A DNA stretch of 64,000 bases from Ruegeria halocynthiae (GCF_000743705.1 NZ_JQEZ01000005.1:180242-244241); one strand, 5' to 3'. Shown: positions 45,451 to 55,517, numbered from the stretch's first letter. The notes: generated by a model not told the origin, from the letters alone. Program-made: numbers and translations.

Positions 45451-45738
45451 ATGAAACGAACTGTTCTTGCTTTGACCCTTTGCGCAACCCCCGCATTGGC
45501 GGATGTCACAGGACCCGGCGGCAAGGTTCAGGATTGCTATTGCACCGACAAATCCGGCACCCGCATCGAATTGGGAGAGATGATCTGCCTGCAGGTTGAT
45601 GGCCGCATGTTCACCGCCCAATGTCAGATGTCGCTGAACGTACCCATGTGGCGCGAGGTGCAGGAAGGTTGCCTGTCATCGCGGCTAGAGCAGAGCCAGC
45701 CACCCGTCAACACGCTCACGGTTCACCCCAAGATCTGA
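45451..45738 (+). CDS. Small exported cysteine-rich hypothetical protein
   Basis: 95 aa. A signal peptide (MKRTVLALTLCATPALA, cleavage after ALA) then DVTGPGGKVQDCYCTDKSG, a short Cys-rich domain with about five further Cys (CYC, CLQV, CQMS, GCLSS), probably disulfide-bonded in the periplasm. Length and layout match small roseobacter proteins of unknown role. The ORF continues upstream in frame but the ATG at 45451 is the only one that gives a signal peptide. Its 3' end overlaps the convergent DUF1499 gene by 54 bases. Confidence 0.78.
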   Translation: MKRTVLALTLCATPALADVTGPGGKVQDCYCTDKSGTRIELGEMICLQVDGRMFTAQCQMSLNVPMWREVQEGCLSSRLEQSQPPVNTLTVHPKI

Positions 45739-46086
45739 CTCACCAAACCGCAGCCGCCCGTGAATGCGCAGAACGTCGCCGTCCTGTTGCACGGTGGTGT
45801 AATCGGGGAAGCCGAAAACCAGGCTGCGGGTCACATAGGTGATCATCCCATCCTCCACCGAACCCGCCAGAACCGTCGTGCGGGACGTTTCGCGTGCGAT
45901 TGCGTCAAGGCGCGCCAACCCGTCCGGGCCGGTTTCCACAACGCGCAAAACGCCGCCTTCAAGGTCCTGATCGGCCTGCACCTGCGGGGCAACATGCCAG
46001 AATTCCGGGTCCGAGGGCGCAAGCCGGATGTACCCTGCACCAACAACGATCAAAACAACCAGCAGCCACATTAGTTTCTTTTTCAT
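45685..46086 (-). CDS. DUF1499 family membrane-anchored protein
   Basis: 133 aa. N-terminal anchor MKKKLMWLLVVLIVVGAGYI, then the DUF1499 pattern (RLDAIARETSRTTVLAG near 63, FPDYTTVQQDGDVLRIHGRLRFGESDLGVNRERV near 95-128). Function unknown. Start at MKKKLMWLL; upstream in-frame codons lack a signal-like N terminus. Convergent and overlapping with the gene at 45451-45738. Confidence 0.85.
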   Translation of the reverse strand: MKKKLMWLLVVLIVVGAGYIRLAPSDPEFWHVAPQVQADQDLEGGVLRVVETGPDGLARLDAIARETSRTTVLAGSVEDGMITYVTRSLVFGFPDYTTVQQDGDVLRIHGRLRFGESDLGVNRERVDGWLALL

Positions 46087-46149
46087 AGCGCCCTTCCTCT
46101 GCGCTGAACTTAGCCGGACCGGCCACCGGCGCAAGGTCGCCTTGCCGGA

Positions 46150-47097
46150 TTACCGTGACGTCACGCCGGGCATAATGCACAGCAGTTCAAACAGCAGGCT
46201 GGCCGCCGTCAGCGCGGTGGTGCCTGCCGGATCATAGGGAGGCGAGACCTCGACCAAATCGCAGCCCACCGCGTTCACGCCGCCAAGCGCGTGGATCAAC
46301 TGCAACGCTTGCGGCGTGGTCAGGCCGCCGATCTCGGGCGTGCCGGTGCCGGGGGCAAAAGATGGGTCCAGGCTGTCGATGTCAAAGGTGATATAGACCG
46401 GGTGATCCCCGATCTCCTTACGGATCTGCGCCCCGATCAGGGTCAGGTTTTGTTGCCATAACTCCCATGCCGGAAACTGGCGCACCCCCCACCCCTTGGC
46501 CTCGGTGAAATCTCCGGCGGCATATCCCGACCCGCGCAAACCTATCTGGAATGTCTTGTCGGGGACGATCAACCTTTCTTCGTGGGCACGGCGCAAGAAG
46601 GTGCCGTGGGTTTCCTTTTCACCGAACATCTCATCATTCACATCCGCATGCGCATCCACATGCACCAGCGCCACAGGTCCGTGTTTGGCCGCAACAGCCC
46701 GCAGGATCGGCAGGGTGATCGAATGATCGCCCCCAATCGCCATCGGCGTCACATCCTGCGCCAGAATGGCGTCATAGCTTTCCCTGATGATCCTGAGACT
46801 GTCAGGCAGCGAGAACGTATTGATCGCCAGGTCCCCGATATCGGCAACTTGCAAACTGTCGAATGGGGCCGCAAAAGTCGCCATGTTATAGGGCCGGATG
46901 ATCGCGCTTTCACTGCGAATGTGCTTTGGCCCGAACCGTGCGCCCGTCCGCCATGAGGTGCCAATGTCCATCGGAATTCCCAAGACGGCCACATCCAGCC
47001 CGGCCAGCGTGTCAGCCTGCGGCAGCCGCATGAAGGTGTTTGGCCCGGAAAACCGGGCCAGATCGTTGCCGCTGATCGGTTGGTTCAAAATTGTCAT
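46150..47097 (-). CDS. Ureohydrolase (agmatinase/guanidinobutyrase-type), paralogue 1
   Basis: 315 aa. Arginase-family enzyme releasing urea from a guanidino compound. The metal-binding residues are complete: GGDHS at 122-126, DAHADVND at 148-155 and DIDSLDPSFAPGTGTPE with Asp at 239 and 241. The specificity loop around residue 160 (MFGEKETHGTFLRR) suits agmatinase or guanidinobutyrase. 92 bases downstream of a second ureohydrolase and near an M20 amidohydrolase, all on the minus strand. Substrate not decidable from sequence. Confidence 0.92.
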   Translation of the reverse strand: MTILNQPISGNDLARFSGPNTFMRLPQADTLAGLDVAVLGIPMDIGTSWRTGARFGPKHIRSESAIIRPYNMATFAAPFDSLQVADIGDLAINTFSLPDSLRIIRESYDAILAQDVTPMAIGGDHSITLPILRAVAAKHGPVALVHVDAHADVNDEMFGEKETHGTFLRRAHEERLIVPDKTFQIGLRGSGYAAGDFTEAKGWGVRQFPAWELWQQNLTLIGAQIRKEIGDHPVYITFDIDSLDPSFAPGTGTPEIGGLTTPQALQLIHALGGVNAVGCDLVEVSPPYDPAGTTALTAASLLFELLCIMPGVTSR

Positions 47098-47189
47098 ACG
47101 CCCTGCTTCTCCATCCGGTCTGACCGTTTAGAAAAGCAAATACCGGAAGGATGACTAACCAATGGTTAAGACGCGCCGGACAAGCCCAG

Positions 47190-48152
47190 TTAAGCCAGCC
47201 TGTTCCACCCCAGCAAGCAGATGATCTGCATCGCCACATGGGCACCTGCAATGGCTGTTGCGCCGGTGGTATCAAACGGTGGCGATACTTCGACCACGTC
47301 GCCACCTTTGATGTTGATCCCGGCAATGTCGCGCAGAATGATCTGCGCCTGAGCCGAGGTCAGTCCGCCCCAGACCGGCGTTCCGGTGCCGGGGGCAAAA
47401 GCCGGGTCCAATCCGTCGATGTCAAAGCTCAGGTACACGGGATTGTCCCCCAGAATGCCCTTGATCTTTTGCGCCACGGCGGCGGGGCCGGTCTCGTGCA
47501 CCTCACGCGCGTCAATGATGTTGACGCCCAGCGTGTCCGTGTTGGTGGTGCGTATCCCCACCTGAACCGAGCGTTTCGGGTCCACGATTCCGGATTTCAC
47601 CGCCTTGTAGAACATCGTGCCATGGTCCACGCGCGACATGTCATCATCCGCCCAGGTGTCCGTATGGGCATCAAATTGCAGCAGCGAAATCGGGCCATAT
47701 TTCTCGGCATAGGCCTTCAGGATCGGAAAGCTGATATAGTGATCACCGCCCAACGTGACCGAGGCCACGTCAGCGGCCAGAATCTTGCGGATATGTTCGG
47801 TCAAAGTGTCGGGAAAAGCGGGGATATTGGCATAGTCAAAGGCCATATCGCCGTAATCGACAATCGCCAGCTCGCTGAGCGCATCAAACGGCCAGCCATA
47901 GGGCGCGTCGGGCGATTGCAGCGCGCTGGCCTCGCGGATGGCGCGGGGGCCAAGGCGGGTGCCGGGGCGGTTGGTCACCGCCTGATCGAATGGAATACCG
48001 GTCACGGCGATATCCACACCGGTCAGATCCTTGGTATAGCGCCGCCGCAGAAACGACGTGGCCCCGCCAAATGTATTTTCAAAGGACAGGCCCTTGAGGT
48101 TTGGGTTGGTAAATGCCTCATCCACCTGATTTTTTGCGTCTTCCAGTGACAT
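47190..48152 (-). CDS. Ureohydrolase (agmatinase-type), paralogue 2
   Basis: 320 aa. Second arginase-family enzyme, distinct from its neighbour: GGDHYISFP near 125, DAHTDTWADDD near 150 and DIDGLDPAFAPGTGTPVWGG near 235. All Mn ligands are present. It starts at MSLEDAKNQVDEAF, behind AGAGG; upstream codons lack an RBS. It is likely to act on agmatine or a related guanidine; the pair of paralogues suggests two substrates. It lies between paralogue 1 and the M20 hydrolase. Confidence 0.92.
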   Translation of the reverse strand: MSLEDAKNQVDEAFTNPNLKGLSFENTFGGATSFLRRRYTKDLTGVDIAVTGIPFDQAVTNRPGTRLGPRAIREASALQSPDAPYGWPFDALSELAIVDYGDMAFDYANIPAFPDTLTEHIRKILAADVASVTLGGDHYISFPILKAYAEKYGPISLLQFDAHTDTWADDDMSRVDHGTMFYKAVKSGIVDPKRSVQVGIRTTNTDTLGVNIIDAREVHETGPAAVAQKIKGILGDNPVYLSFDIDGLDPAFAPGTGTPVWGGLTSAQAQIILRDIAGINIKGGDVVEVSPPFDTTGATAIAGAHVAMQIICLLGWNRLA

Positions 48153-48188
48153 CTTGCGCCTCTTCCCTTTCGATTGTTCCACTGGGCC

Positions 48189-49352
48189 TCAGCCCAGTGG
48201 CTGTGCCTTTTCAACGAGCCGTGCGAAAAACGATGCCCCGACCGGAGCAATGTCGTCGTTGAAATTGTATTTGGGGTGATGCAGACCTGCCCCATCGCCC
48301 TGACCCAGAAACAGATAGGCCCCGGGCCGCGCCTGCAACATGTAGGAGAAATCCTCGGCCCCCATCTCACGCCCGCAGGCCTCGGTGACCCGCTCGGCAC
48401 CTGACACGTCGCGCGCCACATCGGCCGCAAACCCGGTCTTTTCCGGATCGTTGACCGTGGCGGGATAGCCGACCTCATAGCCCAGCGTTGCCTCGACCCC
48501 GTATGACACCGCCTGCCCTTCGACAATCTGTGCCATCCGCTGCATCACCATCTTTTGGACAGCAGGGTCGAAGGTGCGCACGGTGCCGTTGATATACGCG
48601 GTATCGGGGATCACGTTGTTCACCGTCCCGGTGTGGATCTGTGTGACCGAGATTACCAGATCATCCAGCGCATAGTGGTTGCGGCTGACGATGGTCTGGA
48701 TTGCCTGCGCGATCCCACAGGCCGCCATCACCGGATCGCGGGTTTCATGGGGCATCGCGCCATGTCCGCCGACGCCCTGTATATGCACCTCGAACGTATC
48801 CACCGCCGCCATGATCGGACCGGGCGTGGTTTGAAACATCCCTTCGGGCCGACCGGGCGTATTGTGGATGCCGTAGACCTGGGTGATGTCGAACCGGTCC
48901 ATGATACCCTCTTCGACCATCACACCGGCACCGCCGCCCTCTTCTTCGGCGGGTTGAAAGATCAGCGCCACGCGGCCCCGGAAATTGCGCGTCTCGGCCA
49001 GATAGCGCGCCGCGCCCAGCAACATCGTTGTGTGCCCGTCATGGCCGCACGCATGCATTTTACCGGGGTTTTTCGAGGCATATTCAACGCCCGTTTCCTC
49101 GGGGATCGGCAGCGCATCCATATCGGCGCGCAGACCGATGGTCGGCCCCTCACCCTGCCCGTTGATGATCGCCACGATCCCGGTTTTGGCGATCCCTTCG
49201 TGCAGCTCATCCACCCCGAATTCGCGCAGGCGATCTGCGACAAAGGCTGCGGTCTCGTGACATTCGAACTCCAACTCGGGGATCGTATGCAGGTGCTGGC
49301 GCCATGTGGCCATGTCAGCGGTGTAATCGGCAATTCGGTTGACGACGGGCAT
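48189..49352 (-). CDS. M20 family amidohydrolase (hippurate hydrolase-like)
   Basis: 387 aa. Zinc peptidase of the M20D group: MHACGHDGHTTMLLGAARYL near 95, PAEEEGGGAGVMVEEG near 132, and MGAEDFSYMLQARPGAYLFLG near 350. These carry the two-metal site. The start MPVVNRIADYTADM gives the family N terminus; an upstream in-frame extension was rejected. Such enzymes hydrolyse N-acyl amino acids or other amides. Its place beside two ureohydrolases suggests work on N-acylated or guanidino amino acids (inference). Confidence 0.92.
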   Translation of the reverse strand: MPVVNRIADYTADMATWRQHLHTIPELEFECHETAAFVADRLREFGVDELHEGIAKTGIVAIINGQGEGPTIGLRADMDALPIPEETGVEYASKNPGKMHACGHDGHTTMLLGAARYLAETRNFRGRVALIFQPAEEEGGGAGVMVEEGIMDRFDITQVYGIHNTPGRPEGMFQTTPGPIMAAVDTFEVHIQGVGGHGAMPHETRDPVMAACGIAQAIQTIVSRNHYALDDLVISVTQIHTGTVNNVIPDTAYINGTVRTFDPAVQKMVMQRMAQIVEGQAVSYGVEATLGYEVGYPATVNDPEKTGFAADVARDVSGAERVTEACGREMGAEDFSYMLQARPGAYLFLGQGDGAGLHHPKYNFNDDIAPVGASFFARLVEKAQPLG

Positions 49353-49418
49353 CTGGGGTGGACTCCTGATCGGGACTGCGGAATGGATGCATCTGACACC
49401 GGAACGAAAGGGTTCGCA

Positions 49419-50276
49419 ATGGCCGAAAATCCTCTGATCCACGACAGCGCTGCGGGTATCGAACGCCTGCTGGAAATCATGCGCCGCCTGCGCGACCCGC
49501 AATCGGGCTGTCCGTGGGACATCGAACAGGATTTCGCCACCATCGCCCCCTACACCATCGAAGAGGCCTATGAGGTCGCCGACGCCATCGAACGGCAGGC
49601 TTTTGATGAGTTGAAGGGAGAGCTGGGCGATCTGCTATTCCAATCCGTCTTTCACGCGCAGATGGCCGAAGAAGCCGGGCATTTCACCTTTCAGGACGTA
49701 GTGCGCACCATGTCCGACAAGATGGTCGCCCGCCATCCGCATGTCTTCGGTGATGAATCCCGTGACAAATCGGCCGAGCAGCAGACGCTGGACTGGGAAA
49801 CCATCAAGGCGGCGGAACGCGCGGGCAAGGAACAAAAGGGCGCGCTGGACGGCGTGGCGGCCAACCTGCCCGCCCTGCTGCGGGCGCATAAACTGCAAAA
49901 ACGCGCCGCCCGCGTGGGGTTCGACTGGCCCGATGCCAGCCATGTGCTGGCCAAGATCACCGAAGAGGCGGCTGAGCTTGAAGAGGCACGTGATGCCAAA
50001 GATGCCGACGCACTAGAGGATGAATTCGGCGATCTGCTGTTCGTGATGGTCAACCTAGGCCGCCATCTGGGCATCGAACCCGAGGCCGCCCTGCGCCGCA
50101 CCAACGCCAAGTTCACCCGCCGTTTCGAACAGGTCGAGGCGCGGCTGGCGGATCGGGGAAAAACCCCATCGGACAGCACCTTGCAAGAGATGGACGCCCT
50201 TTGGGACGAGGTCAAAATCGAGGAGCACCGCGCCAACGGCAAACTCCCGCCGGTGGATGCGACAACCGACGCCTAA
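49419..50276 (+). CDS. mazG: Nucleoside triphosphate pyrophosphohydrolase MazG
   Basis: 285 aa. Two MazG domains: residues ~15-120 with GCPWDIEQDFATIAPYTIEEAYEVADAIE and ~150-230 with KITEEAAELEEARDAKDADALEDEFGDLLFVM. MazG removes abnormal nucleoside triphosphates. The ATG giving MAENPLIHDS was chosen because AAGGG lies nine bases upstream. In an operon-like run with the nucleoside hydrolase (66-base gap), fitting a nucleotide-salvage theme. Full length. Confidence 0.95.
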   Translation: MAENPLIHDSAAGIERLLEIMRRLRDPQSGCPWDIEQDFATIAPYTIEEAYEVADAIERQAFDELKGELGDLLFQSVFHAQMAEEAGHFTFQDVVRTMSDKMVARHPHVFGDESRDKSAEQQTLDWETIKAAERAGKEQKGALDGVAANLPALLRAHKLQKRAARVGFDWPDASHVLAKITEEAAELEEARDAKDADALEDEFGDLLFVMVNLGRHLGIEPEAALRRTNAKFTRRFEQVEARLADRGKTPSDSTLQEMDALWDEVKIEEHRANGKLPPVDATTDA

Positions 50277-50341
50277 AACAACTGGACAAGGCGGGTCCCA
50301 CTTGTCAGTGTCCGCGCTTTACGACCCTCCGGAGGCAGCCC

Positions 50342-51283
50342 ATGACCGCGCGCAAGATCATCATCGACACTGACCCCGGACAGGATGATGCCGTCGCCAT
50401 CCTGCTGGCGCTTGCCAGCCCCGAAGACATCGAGGTGTTGGGCATCACCGCCGTTGCCGGAAATGTGCCTTTGGCGCTGACCGAAAAGAATGCACGCATC
50501 GTCTGTGAACTGGCCGGTCATACCGAAGTGCCTGTTTACGCAGGCTGCGACCGGCCGTTGAACCGCCCGCTGGTCACGGCGGAACATGTGCATGGAAAAA
50601 CTGGGTTGGATGGGCCGGACCTGCCCGAACCAAAGATGGAACTGGCCGAAGGTCACGCCGTCGATTTCATCATCGACACCCTGCGCGCGCATGATCCGGG
50701 GACCGTCACGCTATGCCCCTTGGGACCGTTGACCAACATCGCAACGGCCTTTCAGAAGGCCCCTGACATCATCGACCGCGTTCAGGAAATCGTACTGATG
50801 GGCGGGGCCTATTTCGAAGTTGGGAACATCACTCCTACCGCCGAATTCAACATCCATGTCGATCCCGAAGCTGCTGATGTCGTGTTCAAATCTGGCAGAC
50901 CTATCGTGGTCATGTCACTGGATGTCACGCACAAGGCGCTGGTCACCAAACCCCGCAACGACGCCTTCCGCGCGCTTGGCAGCAAGGTCGGCGTCGCCGT
51001 AGCCCAGATGACTGATTTCTTTGAACGCTACGACAAGGAGAAATACGGCAGCGCGGGCGCGCCGCTGCACGATCCCTGCGTCACCGCCTATCTGATCCGG
51101 CCCGAGCTGTTCACGGGTCGCCATGTGAATGTGGAAATCGAAACCCAGTCTGAACTGACAATGGGCATGACCGTCGCCGACTGGTGGGGCGTCACGGACC
51201 GCAAACCGAACGCGATGTTCATGGGCGATCTGGACGCCGACGGCTTCTTTACCCTGCTCACCGAACGGCTGGCCAAGCTATGA
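50342..51283 (+). CDS. Nucleoside hydrolase (IunH type)
   Basis: 313 aa. N-terminal calcium-binding motif IIIDTDPGQDDAVAILLAL near residues 6-24 and GLDGPDLP near 92; the C-terminal HDPCVTAYLI also matches. It splits ribonucleosides into base and ribose. The start ATG is behind GGAGG. It overlaps the GNAT gene by four bases (ATGA), so these are coupled. Substrate preference not clear. Confidence 0.94.
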   Translation: MTARKIIIDTDPGQDDAVAILLALASPEDIEVLGITAVAGNVPLALTEKNARIVCELAGHTEVPVYAGCDRPLNRPLVTAEHVHGKTGLDGPDLPEPKMELAEGHAVDFIIDTLRAHDPGTVTLCPLGPLTNIATAFQKAPDIIDRVQEIVLMGGAYFEVGNITPTAEFNIHVDPEAADVVFKSGRPIVVMSLDVTHKALVTKPRNDAFRALGSKVGVAVAQMTDFFERYDKEKYGSAGAPLHDPCVTAYLIRPELFTGRHVNVEIETQSELTMGMTVADWWGVTDRKPNAMFMGDLDADGFFTLLTERLAKL

Positions 51284-51729
51284 GCGCCGCGCTGAGACTT
51301 GCCCGCCCCGAGGATCTGGACCGCCTGATGGGTCTGGTGACCGCCTTCCATACCGAGGAAGGGATCGTTCAGGACGCCGATCAGACCCGCGATGCGTTGA
51401 CCCCGTTGCTTGAGGGCATCCCCCACGGCTGCATCTATCTGATCGGCCCGGGCCGTGCGCCACTGGGCTACATCATCCTGACCTTTGGCTGGTCCGTCGA
51501 ATTTGGCGGATTGGACGGTTTCGTCGACGAAATTTACATTCGCCCCGCCGTTCGCCGCCGTGGTATCGCCAGCGAGGTTCTGCTGGATCTGCCCAAGGCC
51601 CTTGCCGCAGCCGGCATGATAGCCCTGCATCTGGAAGTCGACCGCACCAACAGTACCGCGCACAACCTGTACCTGCGCACCGGTTTCAAACCGCGCGATC
51701 AGTACATGTTGATGAGCAAAAAGCTCTGA
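51280..51729 (+). CDS. GNAT family N-acetyltransferase
   Basis: 149 aa. Acetyl-CoA binding region VDEIYIRPAVRRRGIASEVL near 86-105 with the R-R-x-G-I-A loop (motif A of the fold), then ALHLEVDRTNSTAHNLYLRTGF near 117-138. Starts on the ATGA overlap with the nucleoside hydrolase. Substrate unknown. A hairpin follows the stop. Confidence 0.9.
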   Translation: MSAALRLARPEDLDRLMGLVTAFHTEEGIVQDADQTRDALTPLLEGIPHGCIYLIGPGRAPLGYIILTFGWSVEFGGLDGFVDEIYIRPAVRRRGIASEVLLDLPKALAAAGMIALHLEVDRTNSTAHNLYLRTGFKPRDQYMLMSKKL

Positions 51730-51743
51730 CCAAAAGGTGTGAT

Positions 51744-51763
51744 CACGGGCCGAAAAGCCCGTG
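51744..51763. terminator. Possible terminator hairpin after the GNAT gene
   Basis: CACGGGC/GCCCGTG stem with a six-base A-rich loop, between convergent genes; no U run, so weak. Confidence 0.35.
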
Positions 51764-51779
51764 GTCCGGCAGGCACATC

Positions 51780-51947
51780 CTAGCGGGCTTCACCGCGGTA
51801 GATGTAAGTCGGCGATTGCATGTTCCTGACGGGATCGTCTGCCGACGTCTTATCACCGGAAATTGGATACGTGCCGGGCGTAGAACAGGCCGCAAGGAAC
51901 ACAGTGCCTATTACCGATGCTACGAGAAGGAATTTCGAACCAGTCAT
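51780..51947 (-). CDS. Small lipoprotein
   Basis: 55 aa. Start ATG behind AAAGGAG (about six bases upstream). The N terminus MTGSKFLLVASVIGTVFLAAC is a lipoprotein signal with lipobox LAAC, Cys21 being the lipidated residue; a short polar mature part follows (STPGTYPISGDKTSADDP, ending in YIYRGEAR). It could be an envelope anchor or a toxin/immunity-like peptide, but nothing more can be said. The gene stops just downstream of the convergent GNAT gene's hairpin. Confidence 0.78.
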   Translation of the reverse strand: MTGSKFLLVASVIGTVFLAACSTPGTYPISGDKTSADDPVRNMQSPTYIYRGEAR

Positions 51948-52099
51948 GGTATTCTCCTTTTCTGTAATACCCTTAAAATAGGAGATACTTTGGCCAGCCC
52001 AATAGGAAAAAGTTCACACATAATGAATTTTATGCAAGGCCAAACCTGCCAATTTGTTACTTTTTGCAGGGAAAACAAACTGTAGCTGGCAATAATCTT
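51948..52099. other. AT-rich region upstream of the small lipoprotein
   Basis: 152 bases, AT-rich, holding the likely promoter and RBS of the lipoprotein. A short inverted repeat CATAA...TTATG lies at 52018-52033. No gene seen. Confidence 0.45.
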
Positions 52100-52639
52100 T
52101 TAGCCACTTTCCTCTGGATCGAACGTGTTGGGGCCTAGCTGCATCTCAAAAAACAGCAAATGGCCCTCTGCGATCTCTGGCACTTCGGCATATGCATCCC
52201 GCAGGTGAAATCCCATCGAAAGATACAGGCGCGCCGCTGTCTCAAGCGGTTTTCCAGTGTCCATACGGACATATTCAAACCCCTGACGACGGCACTGTTC
52301 GATCAAAGACTGCACGATGGCATACCCCGCCCCGGTTCCCCGCGCGTTTTCCGTCACAAACACCCGTTTGATTTCAGCGACACTGGGCGCAATCGTGTGA
52401 AACATCCCGCATCCAATGGGTTGGCCTTCTTTCAACACCAGACAAGCGCCGCCTTTCGGAGGGCTATGTTCAACCTCGATCACATCCATCAGGCGCACGT
52501 ATTTTTCACGCGGGTAAACTGTTTGGACGATGCTCTGCGACTTTGGATCAAGCGTCAGAAGGAAATCGCGATAATCCCAACACAAACGCCGGACCGCATC
52601 AAAGTGGTCCGGCGTTTTTGGTTCTATGATGCTTAGCAT
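52100..52639 (-). CDS. GNAT family N-acetyltransferase
   Basis: 179 aa. Starts at the ATG giving MLSIIEPKTPDHF, preceded by GAGGA. Acetyl-CoA site in VAEIKRVFVTENARGTGAGY near 90-110, and FEYVRMDTGKPLETAARLYLSMGF near 125-148. Similar to GNAT proteins found beside core genes in roseobacters. Substrate unknown. 40 bases separate it from the eno stop, so it may form a transcript with eno. Confidence 0.88.
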   Translation of the reverse strand: MLSIIEPKTPDHFDAVRRLCWDYRDFLLTLDPKSQSIVQTVYPREKYVRLMDVIEVEHSPPKGGACLVLKEGQPIGCGMFHTIAPSVAEIKRVFVTENARGTGAGYAIVQSLIEQCRRQGFEYVRMDTGKPLETAARLYLSMGFHLRDAYAEVPEIAEGHLLFFEMQLGPNTFDPEESG

Positions 52640-52679
52640 CGGCTGATCCTCAAACAATTTTCAAGGATCAGGATAACAC

Positions 52680-53993
<1,314 letters not shown>

Positions 53994-54027
53994 TCATAGC
54001 ATCACGCGGCAAAAAGTAAACCAGCCA

Positions 54028-54041
54028 TGTTATCGCTAACA
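54028..54041. promoter_or_regulatory. CceR/LacI-type operator-like palindrome upstream of eno
   Basis: TGTTATCGCTAACA: five-base arms TGTTA/TAACA around TCGC, about 70 bases upstream of the eno ATG. It resembles the TGTTAGCGCTAACA-like sites of LacI-family carbon regulators (CceR in Rhodobacter, PckR in rhizobia), which control glycolytic and gluconeogenic genes including eno. Confidence 0.6.
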
Positions 54042-54081
54042 CGTCTTGAGGCCGATGTTTGCGCCAACCTGCGACGATCCG

Positions 54082-54966
54082 TCAGGTCGCGGCGGGCACC
54101 ATGGTTCGGGCCAACCGTCGTTCGCGCAAGAAAGTGTAAAGACCAGAGCCGATGATCAGCGTGGCACCCGCCAGCGTCATCGCGTCCGGACGCTCGCCGA
54201 ACATCAACATGCCCGCCATGATCGAAAAGACCAGCCGCGTATAGCGGAACGGCGTCAACGCCGAGGCATCCCCCACCCGCATCGCGGTGACGATCCCGTA
54301 ATAGCCCAGAACACCAAACCCGATCGCGCCAATATAAGGTCCGATCTGACCCGATCCAAGCGGCACCAAGGGCTGACCGCCGAACACCATCATCGCAAGC
54401 CCCGACAGCGCCACGGAAATATAAGCCTGCAACGCCACAACCGAAGACGCCACACGGACATCCAACCGACGGGTGATCAGATCGCGCGCGGCAATTGCAA
54501 CGACCGTGGCCACAACAAACAACGACTCGGGCTGGAACCCCTCAACGCCGGGGCGGATGATCATCAGAACGCCAACGAAACCAACGCCAATCGCGCTCCA
54601 CCGCCGCCAGCCGACCTGTTCGCCCAAAAACAGCGCAGCCCCCATGGTGACCGCCAGCGGCATCGCCTGAAACACGGCGGCCACGGTAGACAGTTCCACC
54701 AGTGACAGTGCGGTCACAAAGCTCAATGCGCCGACCGCTTCGGTCGCGGCGCGGGCCATGGGCAGAAACTGCCATGCTACAGGGTCAAAGATGCGTTTGC
54801 GCGTCACGATCGACAGTGCGGCGAACACCAGCCCGCACATTACGCCCAGCACAATCATGATCTGCCCGGTCGATACGCTGATCGACAGGTGTTTGATAAA
54901 CATGTCCTCAAGCGCAAAGGCCGCCATCGCGCCGACAACCAGCATAATGCCGTTCACGTTATTCAT
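54082..54966 (-). CDS. EamA/DMT family transporter
   Basis: 294 aa, ten hydrophobic helices. MNNVNGIMLVVGAMAAFALEDMFIKHLS opens the first EamA half and ALLIIGSGLYTFLRERR-like sequence closes the second. SAF-type metabolite exporter; no substrate named. It ends at 54082, 124 bases from eno; the gene is on the minus strand and eno's promoter lies between them. Upstream is the Fur/Mur gene, which is separate (137-base gap). Confidence 0.86.
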   Translation of the reverse strand: MNNVNGIMLVVGAMAAFALEDMFIKHLSISVSTGQIMIVLGVMCGLVFAALSIVTRKRIFDPVAWQFLPMARAATEAVGALSFVTALSLVELSTVAAVFQAMPLAVTMGAALFLGEQVGWRRWSAIGVGFVGVLMIIRPGVEGFQPESLFVVATVVAIAARDLITRRLDVRVASSVVALQAYISVALSGLAMMVFGGQPLVPLGSGQIGPYIGAIGFGVLGYYGIVTAMRVGDASALTPFRYTRLVFSIMAGMLMFGERPDAMTLAGATLIIGSGLYTFLRERRLARTMVPAAT

Positions 54967-55103
54967 GGTCGTGTCCGTTGAAACCTGCGACCCGAATTGC
55001 CGCCATCGCCGTCAGCAAAATCGAAAGACGCCTTATCTGGCAAGTCTTATTCCCGCAGGAAACATGAATTCCCGTGCGTCCACCGTTCGTGTTTTGTGAT
55101 GGG

Positions 55104-55517
55104 TCAGTCTTGTTCCAGCGGAACGCCGTACAACTCCAGCCGGTGGCCTTTCAGCTTATACCCAAGCTTGGCCGCGATTTTTTCCTGCAGGGCTTCGATC
55201 TCGGGGTCTACGAATTCGATCACCTCGCCCGACTGCATGTCGATCAGGTGATCATGGTGATCACGCTCGGCGTCTTCGTACCGCGCGCGCCCGTCGCCGA
55301 ATTCCAGACGGTCGAGTATCCCCGCCTCTTCGAACAGTTTCACGGTGCGATAGACGGTGGCGATGGAAATGCCCGAATCCACCTTTGAGGCGCGGGCATA
55401 CAGCTCCTCTACATCCGGGTGATCCGCGCTTTGTTGCAACACCTGCGCAATTGTGCGGCGTTGACCCGTCATGCGTAGGCCCTTGGCTTCGCAACGGGCG
55501 ATGATCGTATCGGACAT
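55104..55517 (-). CDS. Fur-family regulator (Mur/Fur type)
   Basis: 137 aa. N-terminal winged helix with TGQRRTIAQVLQQSADHPDVEELY near 17-40 and SIATVYRTVKLFEEAGILDRLE near 50-71; metal ligands in RDHHDHLIDMQSGEVIEF near 87-104. It has the Fur/Mur pattern rather than Irr or Zur (no HxHxH-type Irr extension). In Rhodobacteraceae this member typically senses manganese. No binding site could be resolved upstream. Monocistronic. Confidence 0.88.
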   Translation of the reverse strand: MSDTIIARCEAKGLRMTGQRRTIAQVLQQSADHPDVEELYARASKVDSGISIATVYRTVKLFEEAGILDRLEFGDGRARYEDAERDHHDHLIDMQSGEVIEFVDPEIEALQEKIAAKLGYKLKGHRLELYGVPLEQD

